From NCBI GenBank assembly GCA_040387055.1, contig JAZKEM010000158.1, forward strand, positions 31,063 through 95,062: a stretch of DNA of 64,000 nucleotides, in the 5' to 3' direction. Within the stretch, counting starts at the first letter, position 1, and every line of letters begins with the position of its first letter. This DNA is from Stenotrophobium sp040387055. GTDB taxonomy: Bacteria; Pseudomonadota; Gammaproteobacteria; Nevskiales; Nevskiaceae. Positions 16,267 to 24,742 of this stretch are shown here, piece by piece. The translations under genes and the position numbers were made by a program. Under the pieces are notes generated by a model. That model was not told where the DNA came from. It saw nothing but the letters and a program-made list of their open reading frames with translations, and did no database searches.

Positions 16267-16770
16267 TTACTTCTGTTTTCGCGCCTGCTTAAACCGCTCA
16301 AAAGGTGCGACCAGCTTGGTTGCCAATCTCATCCAAAGCGGAACATTGAATGAATAGCAATGCTGCTGCTTGCGAGTTTTAATCCGCCAGCCTTCTAGCG
16401 TGCGCACGTAGGTATCGTGATACCAGATGCCAAACATCACCGTGTTGCTTCCACCCAACAGGCTCGGAGCCAACATTGGGTTAAAGCAAGAGACCTGCCC
16501 TGTCGCAGTATCGCCATCAATCACAAACTGGAAGTTACCCATCAGGTGCATATAGCTCTTGAAGAACTTCAGCGTGCGAGGCAACCACTCTTTGATTTCC
16601 GCGTAAGACCCCTTGATGCCACCCGTTGCGGTGTAATCGATGATCGCGTCAGCAACAAAAACTTGATCAAGACGATCCCAAGACCGCTGGTCTATCGCAT
16701 TCGCGTATTCAATCGCGAGCTGCTCTAGATCCATACGATCTTGGAGGGTATCTAAGAGATTCTGATTCAT
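16267..16770 (-). CDS. NTF2-like (SnoaL-type) protein
   Basis: This 167-residue protein has a single cone-shaped NTF2-like domain: helix LDTLQDRMDLEQLAIEYANA, then DQRSWDRLDQVFVADAIIDY and later strands FGIWYHDTYVRTLEGWRI. Relatives include ketosteroid isomerase-like and dehydratase enzymes; Asp/His residues are present but no specific active site can be assigned. The ATG at 16770 has AGGATT upstream and is preferred to the TTG two codons earlier. It follows the epimerase gene by about 40 bp on the same strand and may act on a related metabolite. Confidence 0.82.
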   Translation of the reverse strand: MNQNLLDTLQDRMDLEQLAIEYANAIDQRSWDRLDQVFVADAIIDYTATGGIKGSYAEIKEWLPRTLKFFKSYMHLMGNFQFVIDGDTATGQVSCFNPMLAPSLLGGSNTVMFGIWYHDTYVRTLEGWRIKTRKQQHCYSFNVPLWMRLATKLVAPFERFKQARKQK

Positions 16771-16810
16771 GGGCAAATCCTAAAAGGCCAAGCACAATCA
16801 GCAGAAATTC

Positions 16811-17809
16811 TTAGGCGGCGCGGTCAACCTTGAAATGACCTTTGGCAACGAAGAACGCGATGAGGTCGCCCATGGTTTCTTCCAAGGGTCTCGGCGCATA
16901 GCCCAAATCACGCTCTGCTTTTGAGCGATCGACAATCGGCGAGGTTGCGATGGCATCCAGTGCGGCTTTGGAGAACGGGCCGTCTTCTGCACCACCATTC
17001 TTGGAGAGCTTTGAAACCATCGGCGCGATGGCCTGAATGAATCCCATCGGGATTGAAAACTTAGGGCCCGGACGTCCGACGTAGCGCGCAGCAATACGGC
17101 AAGCATCCAGCATTTCGATGTAATGGCCACCGAGCAGATAGTTCTCACCCGTGCGTCCGCGCTCGCTCGCCAATACCAAACCCATCGCCACGTCGCGCAC
17201 ATCCACAAGATCAAAACCGCCCGCCACCATCGCAGGAATCTTGCCGCGTGCAGAGTCGAGAAAAACAACATTGAGACGTGAGATCACGCTGCCGTAATCG
17301 GTTGGGCCGTACACGCCGGTGGGATAACAAATCACACCATCCAAGCCCTTCGCAACAACCTTCAGGAACTCTTGCTCACCGGCGTATTTGGAACGGCTAT
17401 AAACCGGCAACGCTGCATCGGTAGAACGCGGCAGGGTTTCTGATAACTGGCGATTGCATTTGTTCTGATCGAAAGACGCAATCGAGCTCACATGAACCAT
17501 GCGCTTTACTTTGCATGCGAGTGCAGCTTCAGCAACGATGCGTACTCCGTCTACGTTAATGGTCCAAGCGACTGGGTCTTCTTGAGCCAGCGTGATTTTG
17601 GCGACGAGGTGATAAACCACATCAACGCCTTCAAGCGCTGCTTGGATCGAAGCCGGGTTGAGAATGTCGGCTTCAATAAATGAGACGCGTGGATCCAGTG
17701 ATGATGAACGGACCCGGTCAATCGCCCGAACCTGGTGTCCGGCATCCAAAAGAATCTGGGCGAGATTCAGGCCTACGTAACCGCTGGCGCCAGTAATTGC
17801 TGCAATCAT
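16811..17809 (-). CDS. NAD(P)-dependent epimerase/dehydratase (extended SDR)
   Basis: This 332-residue protein has the Rossmann motif TGASGYVG at about 7-14, an acidic residue ending strand 2 (AIDR), a catalytic YSRSK motif near residue 142 and the family PTGVYGP turn. The pattern is close to 3-beta-hydroxysteroid dehydrogenase/isomerase-like and dihydroflavonol reductase-like extended SDRs. It shares a strand with the NTF2-like gene downstream, suggesting a two-gene unit. The substrate (steroid, flavonoid or nucleotide sugar) cannot be fixed from sequence alone. Confidence 0.88.
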   Translation of the reverse strand: MIAAITGASGYVGLNLAQILLDAGHQVRAIDRVRSSSLDPRVSFIEADILNPASIQAALEGVDVVYHLVAKITLAQEDPVAWTINVDGVRIVAEAALACKVKRMVHVSSIASFDQNKCNRQLSETLPRSTDAALPVYSRSKYAGEQEFLKVVAKGLDGVICYPTGVYGPTDYGSVISRLNVVFLDSARGKIPAMVAGGFDLVDVRDVAMGLVLASERGRTGENYLLGGHYIEMLDACRIAARYVGRPGPKFSIPMGFIQAIAPMVSKLSKNGGAEDGPFSKAALDAIATSPIVDRSKAERDLGYAPRPLEETMGDLIAFFVAKGHFKVDRAA

Positions 17810-17825
17810 CTTGATCTTTAAAGTA

Positions 17826-17844
17826 AGGGGTATTTAGTACCCCT
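17826..17844 (-). other. Hairpin between hexR and the epimerase gene
   Basis: AGGGGTA pairs with TACCCCT over five bases, 16 bp upstream of the epimerase start. It could terminate the zwf-pgl-glk-hexR operon or sit in the epimerase leader. There is no T-run, so the role is open. Confidence 0.4.
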
Positions 17845-17945
17845 AACGTTGCCTTACAAGCCGCCCTATCCGCCTACTGCGGATCAAGTAGATTCGTCCT
17901 GTGGAATAGGCTGGCAGGCTGCAAACGGCCTTGCCGCAGGCAGAT

Positions 17946-18791
17946 TTACTCGTCGTCACCCAACACACGCTTCTGCTTGAGGCTGCCCTTGGCCCGCTCC
18001 AATTCCTTGGCCAAACGAACGCCACGTTGCAAGGCAACGCCCACTGCCAATGAGTCGATGATTGCCAAATGTGCGATACGTGAAGTCATCGGGGTATAGA
18101 TTTCAGGGTCTTCTTCGCAATCAGCGTACAACGCGACCGTAGAAAGCTTGGCCACAGGCGATCCGCTATGGGTAATGCTAATCACGTCAGCGCCCGCGTC
18201 TCGCGCCAGCTCCAAACTGCGCAACAGATCAATCGTCCGCCCGGTATTTGAAATGGCGACGACAGCATCGCCAGGCTTCAACATGGTGGCCGCCATGCCA
18301 TGGATATGCGGGTCTGAATAGGCCACCGAGTGAACGCGCAAGCGGAAGAATTTGTGCTGCGCATCCTGCGCAACGATGCCTGAATTGCCCTGGCCGTAAA
18401 ATTCAATCTTGCGTGCAGACGCCAGTATTTTCACTGCACGCTGCAGCGCTTTCATATCCAGCTGATTACGCACTTGGATCAATGCAGCGATGCTGCTATC
18501 GAAAACCTTCGCAACCAAATCCGGCACCGAATCATTGGGGCCAACATCGGCATGCACGTATGACACGCCGGTCGCGAGGCTGCGGGCAAGATGAAGTTTG
18601 AAATCTCGATATCCACCACAGCCAGCCGCTCGACAGAAACGCAGAACCGTTGGCTCACTGACTTCAGCCAGCTCCGCAATCGCACTAATCGAGAGATTCA
18701 AAACCTGATTAGGCCGTGCAATTACGAGATCAGCCACGCGACGCTCAGATTTTCTGAGCTGCTCTCGCAGGCCTTTGATACGCGCCAGCAT
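17946..18791 (-). CDS. hexR: HexR-type regulator (RpiR family, HTH plus SIS)
   Basis: This 281-residue protein has an RpiR helix-turn-helix at about 1-75 (LSISAIAELAEVSEPTVLRF) and a sugar-isomerase (SIS) domain at about 125-250 (KIEFYGQGNSGIVAQDAQHK, ISNTGRTIDLL). HexR binds 2-keto-3-deoxy-6-phosphogluconate, the Entner-Doudoroff intermediate, and controls zwf/edd/glk genes in gamma- and betaproteobacteria. Its position as the last gene of zwf-pgl-glk-hexR, facing edd-eda, and two HexR-like boxes between the arms support the name. Its ATG lies at the glk stop codon, so translation is probably coupled. Confidence 0.93.
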   Translation of the reverse strand: MLARIKGLREQLRKSERRVADLVIARPNQVLNLSISAIAELAEVSEPTVLRFCRAAGCGGYRDFKLHLARSLATGVSYVHADVGPNDSVPDLVAKVFDSSIAALIQVRNQLDMKALQRAVKILASARKIEFYGQGNSGIVAQDAQHKFFRLRVHSVAYSDPHIHGMAATMLKPGDAVVAISNTGRTIDLLRSLELARDAGADVISITHSGSPVAKLSTVALYADCEEDPEIYTPMTSRIAHLAIIDSLAVGVALQRGVRLAKELERAKGSLKQKRVLGDDE

Positions 18792-19762
18792 CAGGGCGAG
18801 TCCAAAGCGATGGCCGCACCGAGCAACGCAGGATTCTCTGTATGAATCACATACGCCGGAATAGGTATTAGATATTCAGACATGCGGCCTTTGGCTTCGA
18901 AGCGCGCGCGAAACTTGGACTGATGAAAATAATCACCGAGTCGCGGCACGATGCCGCCACCGATATACACACCGCCGCGCGCGCCAATGATTAACGCGAG
19001 ACTGCCCGCTGCGTTGCCGAGCAAACTACAGAACAGCGACAGCGCCTCTGCACAATCAGGATCTTCTCCAGACAAACCACGCTGAGTGATTTCTGCTGGC
19101 GTGAGCGTCAATGGAGAGCGAGCCGCAAGTTGAGCCACTGCGCGATATAGATTGCACAGGCCCATTCCGGAAAGTACGCGCTCAGCAGAAACGTGTCCGA
19201 ACTCGCGTCGAAGATGGCCAATAATTTCAGCTTCGTAATCGTCGCCTGCAGCGACTGTAATGTGCCCGCCTTCACCAGACAGCGGCACCCAACGTCCCTC
19301 AGCCGCTGGCAGCAACGCAGAAACACCAAGGCCAGTGCCCGGCCCGAGAAGCGCACATGGCCCTCGCTCGATTCGTTCAGTACCGCCCAGTTGACGCAAA
19401 TCTTGCGCAGCCAACTTCGGCAGCGACATCGCAAGCGCTGCAAAGTCATTGAGCATCAACAAACGATCCAAGCCCAAATGTTTTCGAGCTTGCTCAGTTG
19501 AGAATGCCCAATGCTGATTGGTCATCTTGATCGCATCACCAGTCACAGGGTTGGCAATCGCAACCGCCGCCTCCGTCACAACCGGCGAACCAATGAGCTT
19601 TAAGTACTGCTCAACAGCATCAACAAAATTGGGGAAGTCGCCAGTCGGCAGTGTGCGGCACTCAACGGGCTCACTCGCTCCATCGCGCAACAAACCAAAG
19701 CGCGCGTTGCTGCCGCCAATATCGGCGACCAAACGCAAAGGCTTAGGGACTCCAGTAGACAT
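18791..19762 (-). CDS. glk: Glucokinase
   Basis: This 323-residue protein starts MSTGVPKPLRLVADIGGSNA and has the Glk family features: phosphate loop LVADIGGSNARF, LLMLNDFAALAMSLPKL with the catalytic Asp, LLGPGTGLGVSAL, and the ATP-site GGVYIGGGIVPR. It makes glucose-6-phosphate with ATP in the cytoplasm, feeding zwf. The ATG at 19762 overlaps the pgl 3' end by 20 bases and fits family length; a longer frame upstream is overlap only. It belongs to the zwf-pgl-glk-hexR operon. Confidence 0.95.
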   Translation of the reverse strand: MSTGVPKPLRLVADIGGSNARFGLLRDGASEPVECRTLPTGDFPNFVDAVEQYLKLIGSPVVTEAAVAIANPVTGDAIKMTNQHWAFSTEQARKHLGLDRLLMLNDFAALAMSLPKLAAQDLRQLGGTERIERGPCALLGPGTGLGVSALLPAAEGRWVPLSGEGGHITVAAGDDYEAEIIGHLRREFGHVSAERVLSGMGLCNLYRAVAQLAARSPLTLTPAEITQRGLSGEDPDCAEALSLFCSLLGNAAGSLALIIGARGGVYIGGGIVPRLGDYFHQSKFRARFEAKGRMSEYLIPIPAYVIHTENPALLGAAIALDSP

Positions 19763-20441
19763 GCACAGGCACCTGTTTCTGATCAAGGATGAAGCTAATC
19801 GGCATCTCCATCGTCGGGCCAGCACTCAAGGCGCGACGATAGACATTTAGCTTACTGTCTCCACGGATAAGTATGTCGATTTGGCGGCTTTGCAGTAGCG
19901 CGGGGAGCGTCAAACTGATTCTGCGATGTGGCGCCGTCATCGGGTCGAGAATCATGCAACGGCGGCCAGAGTTCAGATCCAACGCTTTCGCCAACTGCGG
20001 CGCCTGCGGGAATAGCGAGGCAGTATGCCCATCATCGCCCATGCCCAAAACCACAACATCAAATGGCATCGACAGATTTTTTAGCATTGCTTCGGCGTGG
20101 CGCTCGCCCTCTGGCTCTGGGTCCAGCGCAGCGTCCGACAAACCATGCAGCACAGCCGTCGTCGCCGCGTTACGGAGTAACTGTCGGCGAATCATCGCCT
20201 CGTTACTGTCCGCGTGATGGATATCAACCCAACGATCATCGGTCGGCAGCACACTGACGGCAGACCAATCCAACTCGTGCGCACTTAGAGCACCGAGAAA
20301 ATCAGCAGGCGTGCGTCCACCTGAAACCACCAAGCTCGCTTTGGATCTTGCAGTTAAAGCTTCACGCAATCTTGCAGCAGTGGCGCTGGCCAGCGCCGAT
20401 GCCAGTTCTTGACCAGAATTAAAAAAGTGCTCAGACAGCAA
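19743..20441 (-). CDS. pgl: 6-phosphogluconolactonase
   Basis: This 232-residue protein contains LVVSGGRTPADFLGAL, VLPTDDRWV, SNEAMIRRQLL and LGMGDDGHTASLFP, the defining motifs of DevB/Pgl lactonases. It hydrolyses 6-phosphogluconolactone made by zwf. The start is taken as the TTG at 20441, one base past the zwf stop, with AGAGGAAAG upstream; this gives the normal family length, whereas the long upstream frame lies within zwf. The weak TTG codon and close junction suggest translational coupling. Confidence 0.92.
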   Translation of the reverse strand: MLSEHFFNSGQELASALASATAARLREALTARSKASLVVSGGRTPADFLGALSAHELDWSAVSVLPTDDRWVDIHHADSNEAMIRRQLLRNAATTAVLHGLSDAALDPEPEGERHAEAMLKNLSMPFDVVVLGMGDDGHTASLFPQAPQLAKALDLNSGRRCMILDPMTAPHRRISLTLPALLQSRQIDILIRGDSKLNVYRRALSAGPTMEMPISFILDQKQVPVHVYWSP

Positions 20442-20442
20442 A

Positions 20443-21921
20443 CTAGCTTTCCTCTGGCCAAGAAGAGCCTTCACGCGCGAGCAAAGCACTGGCAGCAGCC
20501 GGGCCCCAACTGCCTGCGGTGTAAGACTTGGGCTTTTCATCGCTGCCATTCCAAGCGTCAAGAATAGGCTCGACCCAGCGCCAAGCAGCGTCGAGTTCAT
20601 CGCGACGCATAAACAAGGTGAGCTTGCCGCGGATGACATCCATCAATAGACGCTCATAAGCATCCATCGGCCGCTGCTTGAACTGCTCGGAGAAATCCAG
20701 ATTCAAATGCACAGGCTTAAGCTGCATTTCATTGCCGGGTTCTTTGGCCATCAGATACAGCTTCAATTCTTCTTCAGGCTGCAGCTGAATAATCAGGCGA
20801 TTGCCCTGTATGCCGCCCTTTGGTGGCGGAAAAATGGAATGCGGAACGTTGCGGAAATTAATCACGATCTCAGCGACGCGATCTTGCAGACGCTTGCCCG
20901 TACGCAAATAGAACGGCACACCGGACCAACGCCAATTGTTGATTTCTGCTTTGAGCGCAACAAAAGTTTCAGTGTTGCTGGTACTGGAAATGCCTTCTTC
21001 CTGCACGTAACTAATTACCGGCTGGCCATCAATCGCACCAGCACGATACTGACCGCGAACAGTCGATGTGCGAACGGACTGCGCTGTCATCGGCACCAGA
21101 CCACGCAGAACCTTGAGCTTCTCGTCACGCACGGCGTCAGGATCAATACTCGACGGCGGCTCCATCGCAATAATGCAGAGCAGCTGCAGCAAGTGGTTTT
21201 GAACCATGTCGCGCATTGCACCAGCACGGTCGTAAAAATCACCGCGCTTTTCTACGCCGACGCGTTCTGCGATGGTGATCTGAACGTCACGCACCCAAGA
21301 GCGACTCCACAAGGGCTCAAACAACGCGTTTCCAAAGCGAAGCGCCATCAGATTCTGTACAGGTTCTTTGCCCAGGTAATGATCGATGCGATAAATCTGC
21401 GATTCATCAAAAACACTGCCAACGCGCGCATTGATCTCTTGAGCCGAGGCCAGGTCACGACCGAGCGGCTTTTCCAGAACCACGCGGGAATTGCTATGGA
21501 TCAACTTGGCAGCTGACAAGTTTTCACAGATTGACGTGAAGAGATCAGGTGCCGTCGAGAGATAAAAGACTCGGACCTTTGCAGCAGAGTCTTTAAGAAA
21601 GTCTGCGAGAGCTGAAAAGTCGGCGGCGATTCCAGCATCAACACGTAAATACTCAAGACGCTTAGCGAAGACATTGAATAAAGTCTCGCTGAACAGGCCC
21701 TTCTCAATATTGAGAATGCAATGCTCTTTGACCTGAGCAACGAATTGCTCACGCGTCTGCGCTTGTCGAGCCACACCAATAATGCGGCCGTGTGCCGGAA
21801 GATCTCCGGCGACATGTCGGGAATACAGCGCAGGCAGCAGTTTGCGAAGCGCCAGATCGCCGCTACCGCCGAACAGAATTAAGTCGAAAGATTCCACCTG
21901 CTGCACGGCCGCTCCTTGCAA
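20443..21921 (-). CDS. zwf: Glucose-6-phosphate 1-dehydrogenase
   Basis: This 492-residue protein has the NADP motif LFGGSGDLALRKLLPALY and the active-site signature RIDHYLGKEPVQNLMALRF with catalytic His, plus the family VLEKPLGRD loop. It oxidises glucose-6-phosphate to 6-phosphogluconolactone. It is first in the operon zwf-pgl-glk-hexR and divergent from edd-eda. A HexR-like box lies about 49 bp upstream of its start. Confidence 0.97.
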   Translation of the reverse strand: MQGAAVQQVESFDLILFGGSGDLALRKLLPALYSRHVAGDLPAHGRIIGVARQAQTREQFVAQVKEHCILNIEKGLFSETLFNVFAKRLEYLRVDAGIAADFSALADFLKDSAAKVRVFYLSTAPDLFTSICENLSAAKLIHSNSRVVLEKPLGRDLASAQEINARVGSVFDESQIYRIDHYLGKEPVQNLMALRFGNALFEPLWSRSWVRDVQITIAERVGVEKRGDFYDRAGAMRDMVQNHLLQLLCIIAMEPPSSIDPDAVRDEKLKVLRGLVPMTAQSVRTSTVRGQYRAGAIDGQPVISYVQEEGISSTSNTETFVALKAEINNWRWSGVPFYLRTGKRLQDRVAEIVINFRNVPHSIFPPPKGGIQGNRLIIQLQPEEELKLYLMAKEPGNEMQLKPVHLNLDFSEQFKQRPMDAYERLLMDVIRGKLTLFMRRDELDAAWRWVEPILDAWNGSDEKPKSYTAGSWGPAAASALLAREGSSWPEES

Positions 21922-21969
21922 TGAATTTCATCAACGTGCGAACCCATAGCGGGCTCACCGTTGAATTTA

Positions 21970-21984
21970 TGTAGTTTAGTTACA
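21970..21984. promoter_or_regulatory. HexR-like box near zwf
   Basis: TGTAGTTTAGTTACA matches the HexR consensus TGTAATwwwATTACA at 13 of 15 positions, with intact TGTA/TACA arms. It lies 49 bp upstream of the zwf start. Confidence 0.8.
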
Positions 21985-22053
21985 CAAAAGCCATCTAGCG
22001 ATAACAGTGTGACGCAAGCGCCCTACGACAGGCAAAAATCGCCTCACACCGCT

Positions 22054-22067
22054 CATATATTGGGATA
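22054..22067. promoter_or_regulatory. Half-site resembling the IclR/tonB operator
   Basis: CATATATTGGGATA resembles CATATTATGGGATA upstream of tonB, and on the other strand shares TCCCAATATAT exactly with the second element there. Only one element is present here, without the 20-bp-spaced partner. Confidence 0.4.
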
Positions 22068-22122
22068 AATCGATAATTTTCACAACATATTTAGCCTAAG
22101 GCCCTTCGAGAGGGCAATTTTA

Positions 22123-22137
22123 TGTTGCTATACTACA
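22123..22137. promoter_or_regulatory. Weaker HexR-like box near edd
   Basis: TGTTGCTATACTACA matches TGTAATwwwATTACA at 11 of 15 positions, with one perfect half (ACTACA-like). It lies 69 bp upstream of edd. Confidence 0.55.
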
Positions 22138-22206
22138 TAAATATGACGGGTTATCCGCCCGCCCAAATTATCGACCGGTAGCGTCATTTACGAGGCCCGC
22201 GCCCAG

Positions 22207-24099
22207 ATGGAACTCGACAAAACTCTCAGTGAAGTCACCGAAAGAATCTGCGCCCGCAGTCAGGCGAGCCGTGCCAGCTATCTAAAGCGGATCGAGGTCG
22301 TTGCCACACAACACCCCAGAAGAAGCAAACTCGGCTGCACGAATCTTGCGCACGCCTTTGCAGCTTCGACACCGGATGACAAGAAAGCGCTACGGGCTTT
22401 TAATTTCGCCAACATCGCTATCGTCTCTGCCTACAACGACATGTTGTCGGCGCATCAGCCCTTTGCACGCTATCCAGAACTAATCAAAACCGCAGCGCGC
22501 AAAGCTGGCGCGGTGGCACAGTTTGCTGGCGGCGTACCCGCGATGTGTGACGGCATTACGCAGGGCGAGCCCGGAATGGAGCTATCTCTGTTCTCGCGCG
22601 ACGTCATTGCAATGTCCACAGCAATCGCCTTGTCGCACAACACTTTTGATGCAGCTCTTTACTTAGGCGTGTGCGACAAAATTGTTCCGGGCCTGCTGAT
22701 CGGCGCTCTTCAATTCGGTCACTTGCCTGCGATCTTCGTACCCGCAGGTCCAATGACCACCGGCATGAGCAATGCCGAGAAATCACGCGTACGCCAGCTG
22801 TTCGCTCGCGGTGAGTTGAGTCGAGAAGAATTGCTTGAAGCTGAATCGAAGTCCTATCACGGCCCTGGAACCTGCACCTTCTACGGCACCGCCAACAGCA
22901 ATCAGATGCTGATGGAAGTGATGGGCCTGCACCTGCCCGGCGCTGCATTCATCAATCCCAACACCCCATTGCGCGACGCACTTACCATCGCAGCAACAGA
23001 GCGTGCCGTCCGCATTACTGCCTTGCATGAGGAATACACGCCGATTGCACAGGTGATTGATGAACGCGCCATTGTTAACGGCATTGTCGGCCTGCTGGCC
23101 ACAGGCGGCTCAACCAATCACACAATCCATCTTGTCGCGATTGCTCGCGCTGCCGGCATCCTGATTAACTGGGATGACTTCAATGACCTTTCAGCGGTCA
23201 TTCCATTACTGGCCAAGGTTTATCCCAATGGCAGCGCAGACGTGAATCAATTTCACGCCGCAGGCGGTGTTGGCTTCTTGATTCGCGAACTCCTGAATCG
23301 TGGCTTGCTGCACGAAGATGTGATGACCGTCGCTGGGCGCGGACTCTCGCGTTATACCGAAGCGCCGCAATTGGATAACGAGCAATTGTCCTGGCAGGCA
23401 GCGCCGATCAATAGCCTTGATGAGACAGTCTTGGCCCCAGCGAGCAAAGCGTTTCAGGCCGACGGCGGTTTGCGTTTGCTGCGCGGCAACCTAGGACGCG
23501 CTGTCATTAAATCTTCTGCCGTCGCGACCAAGCACCGCCGAGTGCATGCACCCGCGCTAGTCTTCAATAGCCAGGAAGAAGTGATTGCCGCTTACGAAGC
23601 CAAACTACTACAGCGAGACTTTATTGCCGTCGTACGCTTTCAAGGCCCACGCGCCAATGGCATGCCTGAGTTGCACAAACTCACGCCGCTATTAGGCGTT
23701 CTTCAGGACGACGGCTTTCATGTCGCGCTCGTCACAGACGGCAGAATGTCCGGCGCATCGGGAAAAGTCCCTGCTGCGATTCATGTCAGCCCAGAATGTT
23801 TGGCTGGCGGCCCGCTAGGGAAAGTACAAAACGGCGATATGGTGCTGCTCGACGCTGAGAACGGCATTTTGGAAGTGGAAGTGGCTGCCGACATTCTGGC
23901 CTCGCGATCCGCTGATGTGCTTGATCTCAGTGCAAATGAATTTGGCATGGGCCGCGAACTCTTCAGCATGTTCCGCTCGCAGGTATCAAGTGCAGAACAA
24001 GGCGCAATTACTTTCGGCAACACAGCCGAACCAAGCGCACCTGCCATTCAACGTCCATCAGAACACTTCACCGTACTGTCAGCTGAGGCTGAAGCATGA
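22207..24099 (+). CDS. edd: 6-phosphogluconate dehydratase
   Basis: This 630-residue protein has IlvD/Edd family signatures: SAYNDMLSAHQPF, GGVPAMCDGITQGEPGMELS with the cluster-ligand Cys, ALYLGVCDKIVPGLL with a second Cys, PGTCTFYGTANSNQ with the third, and VTDGRMSGASGKVPAAIHVS. The length matches Edd rather than the shorter IlvD. It converts 6-phosphogluconate to KDPG using a [4Fe-4S] cluster. It overlaps eda by 4 bases and stands opposite the zwf operon, giving a complete Entner-Doudoroff pathway. Confidence 0.97.
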   Translation: MELDKTLSEVTERICARSQASRASYLKRIEVVATQHPRRSKLGCTNLAHAFAASTPDDKKALRAFNFANIAIVSAYNDMLSAHQPFARYPELIKTAARKAGAVAQFAGGVPAMCDGITQGEPGMELSLFSRDVIAMSTAIALSHNTFDAALYLGVCDKIVPGLLIGALQFGHLPAIFVPAGPMTTGMSNAEKSRVRQLFARGELSREELLEAESKSYHGPGTCTFYGTANSNQMLMEVMGLHLPGAAFINPNTPLRDALTIAATERAVRITALHEEYTPIAQVIDERAIVNGIVGLLATGGSTNHTIHLVAIARAAGILINWDDFNDLSAVIPLLAKVYPNGSADVNQFHAAGGVGFLIRELLNRGLLHEDVMTVAGRGLSRYTEAPQLDNEQLSWQAAPINSLDETVLAPASKAFQADGGLRLLRGNLGRAVIKSSAVATKHRRVHAPALVFNSQEEVIAAYEAKLLQRDFIAVVRFQGPRANGMPELHKLTPLLGVLQDDGFHVALVTDGRMSGASGKVPAAIHVSPECLAGGPLGKVQNGDMVLLDAENGILEVEVAADILASRSADVLDLSANEFGMGRELFSMFRSQVSSAEQGAITFGNTAEPSAPAIQRPSEHFTVLSAEAEA

Positions 24100-24725
24100 A
24101 CACCAACGAGCTACTGAAACTTACTCCAGTCATTCCAGTGATTGTGATTGATGACGCATCGCATGCAGTGCCAATGGCGCGCGCCCTAGTCGATGGTGGA
24201 ATCCGCGTACTTGAAGTGACGCTGAGAACCCCGAGCGCACTTGCCGCTATTCGCAATATTCATCGCGAAGTGCCCGACGCCATTGTCGGCGCAGGCACCG
24301 TTCTTACCCCTGAGCATTTAGTTGCAGCAGCCAATGCTGGCGCTCAGTTCGCTGTGAGCCCTGGTCTAACTCCATCTTTGGCAGCAGTCGCCAAATCCTC
24401 TGGTGTAGCGCTATTGCCCGGCGCTGTGACACCGTCCGAAATCATGCTGGCGATGGAGCTTGGATTTAACAATCTCAAGTTTTTCCCCGCTCAACAATCC
24501 GGTGGTGTTGCCATGTTGAAGGCGCTGCACGGACCCTTCGGCTCCACCAAGTTTTGCCCTACAGGTGGAATTTCCTTGGAGACAGCCGCGGAATATTTGG
24601 CGCTAGAGAATGTCGCTTGCATCGGTGGCTCATGGCTAACGCCAAAAGCCTTGATGGAAAAGCAAGACTGGGCTGGAATAAAACAGCTTGCAGAACAAGC
24701 CGTGACGCTACTCCGCAAAAAGTAG
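24096..24725 (+). CDS. eda: KDPG aldolase
   Basis: This 209-residue protein contains the catalytic EVTLRTPSALAAI segment (Glu), the GAGTVL strand, and the Schiff-base lysine in LKFFPAQQSGG; PTGGIS binds phosphate. It cleaves KDPG to pyruvate and glyceraldehyde-3-phosphate. The ATG overlaps the edd stop (ATGA), so the two are coupled. The usual FFPAE is FFPAQ here, a minor change outside the catalytic lysine. Confidence 0.96.
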   Translation: MNTNELLKLTPVIPVIVIDDASHAVPMARALVDGGIRVLEVTLRTPSALAAIRNIHREVPDAIVGAGTVLTPEHLVAAANAGAQFAVSPGLTPSLAAVAKSSGVALLPGAVTPSEIMLAMELGFNNLKFFPAQQSGGVAMLKALHGPFGSTKFCPTGGISLETAAEYLALENVACIGGSWLTPKALMEKQDWAGIKQLAEQAVTLLRKK

Positions 24726-24742
24726 CATCACAGCATCGCTGT

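Larger units (their letters stand above)
21922..22206. other. Divergent zwf/edd regulatory region
   Basis: 285 bp without a gene. It holds two HexR-like boxes, a half-site like the IclR/tonB operator (22054-22067) and a small hairpin, GCCCT pairing with AGGGC at 22101-22115, between that half-site and the edd start. Confidence 0.7.

Noticed and set aside
24730..24742. ACAGC/GCTGT mini-hairpin between eda and the rhamnose dehydrogenase gene
   Set aside because: Only five base pairs with no T-run; too weak to call a terminator.
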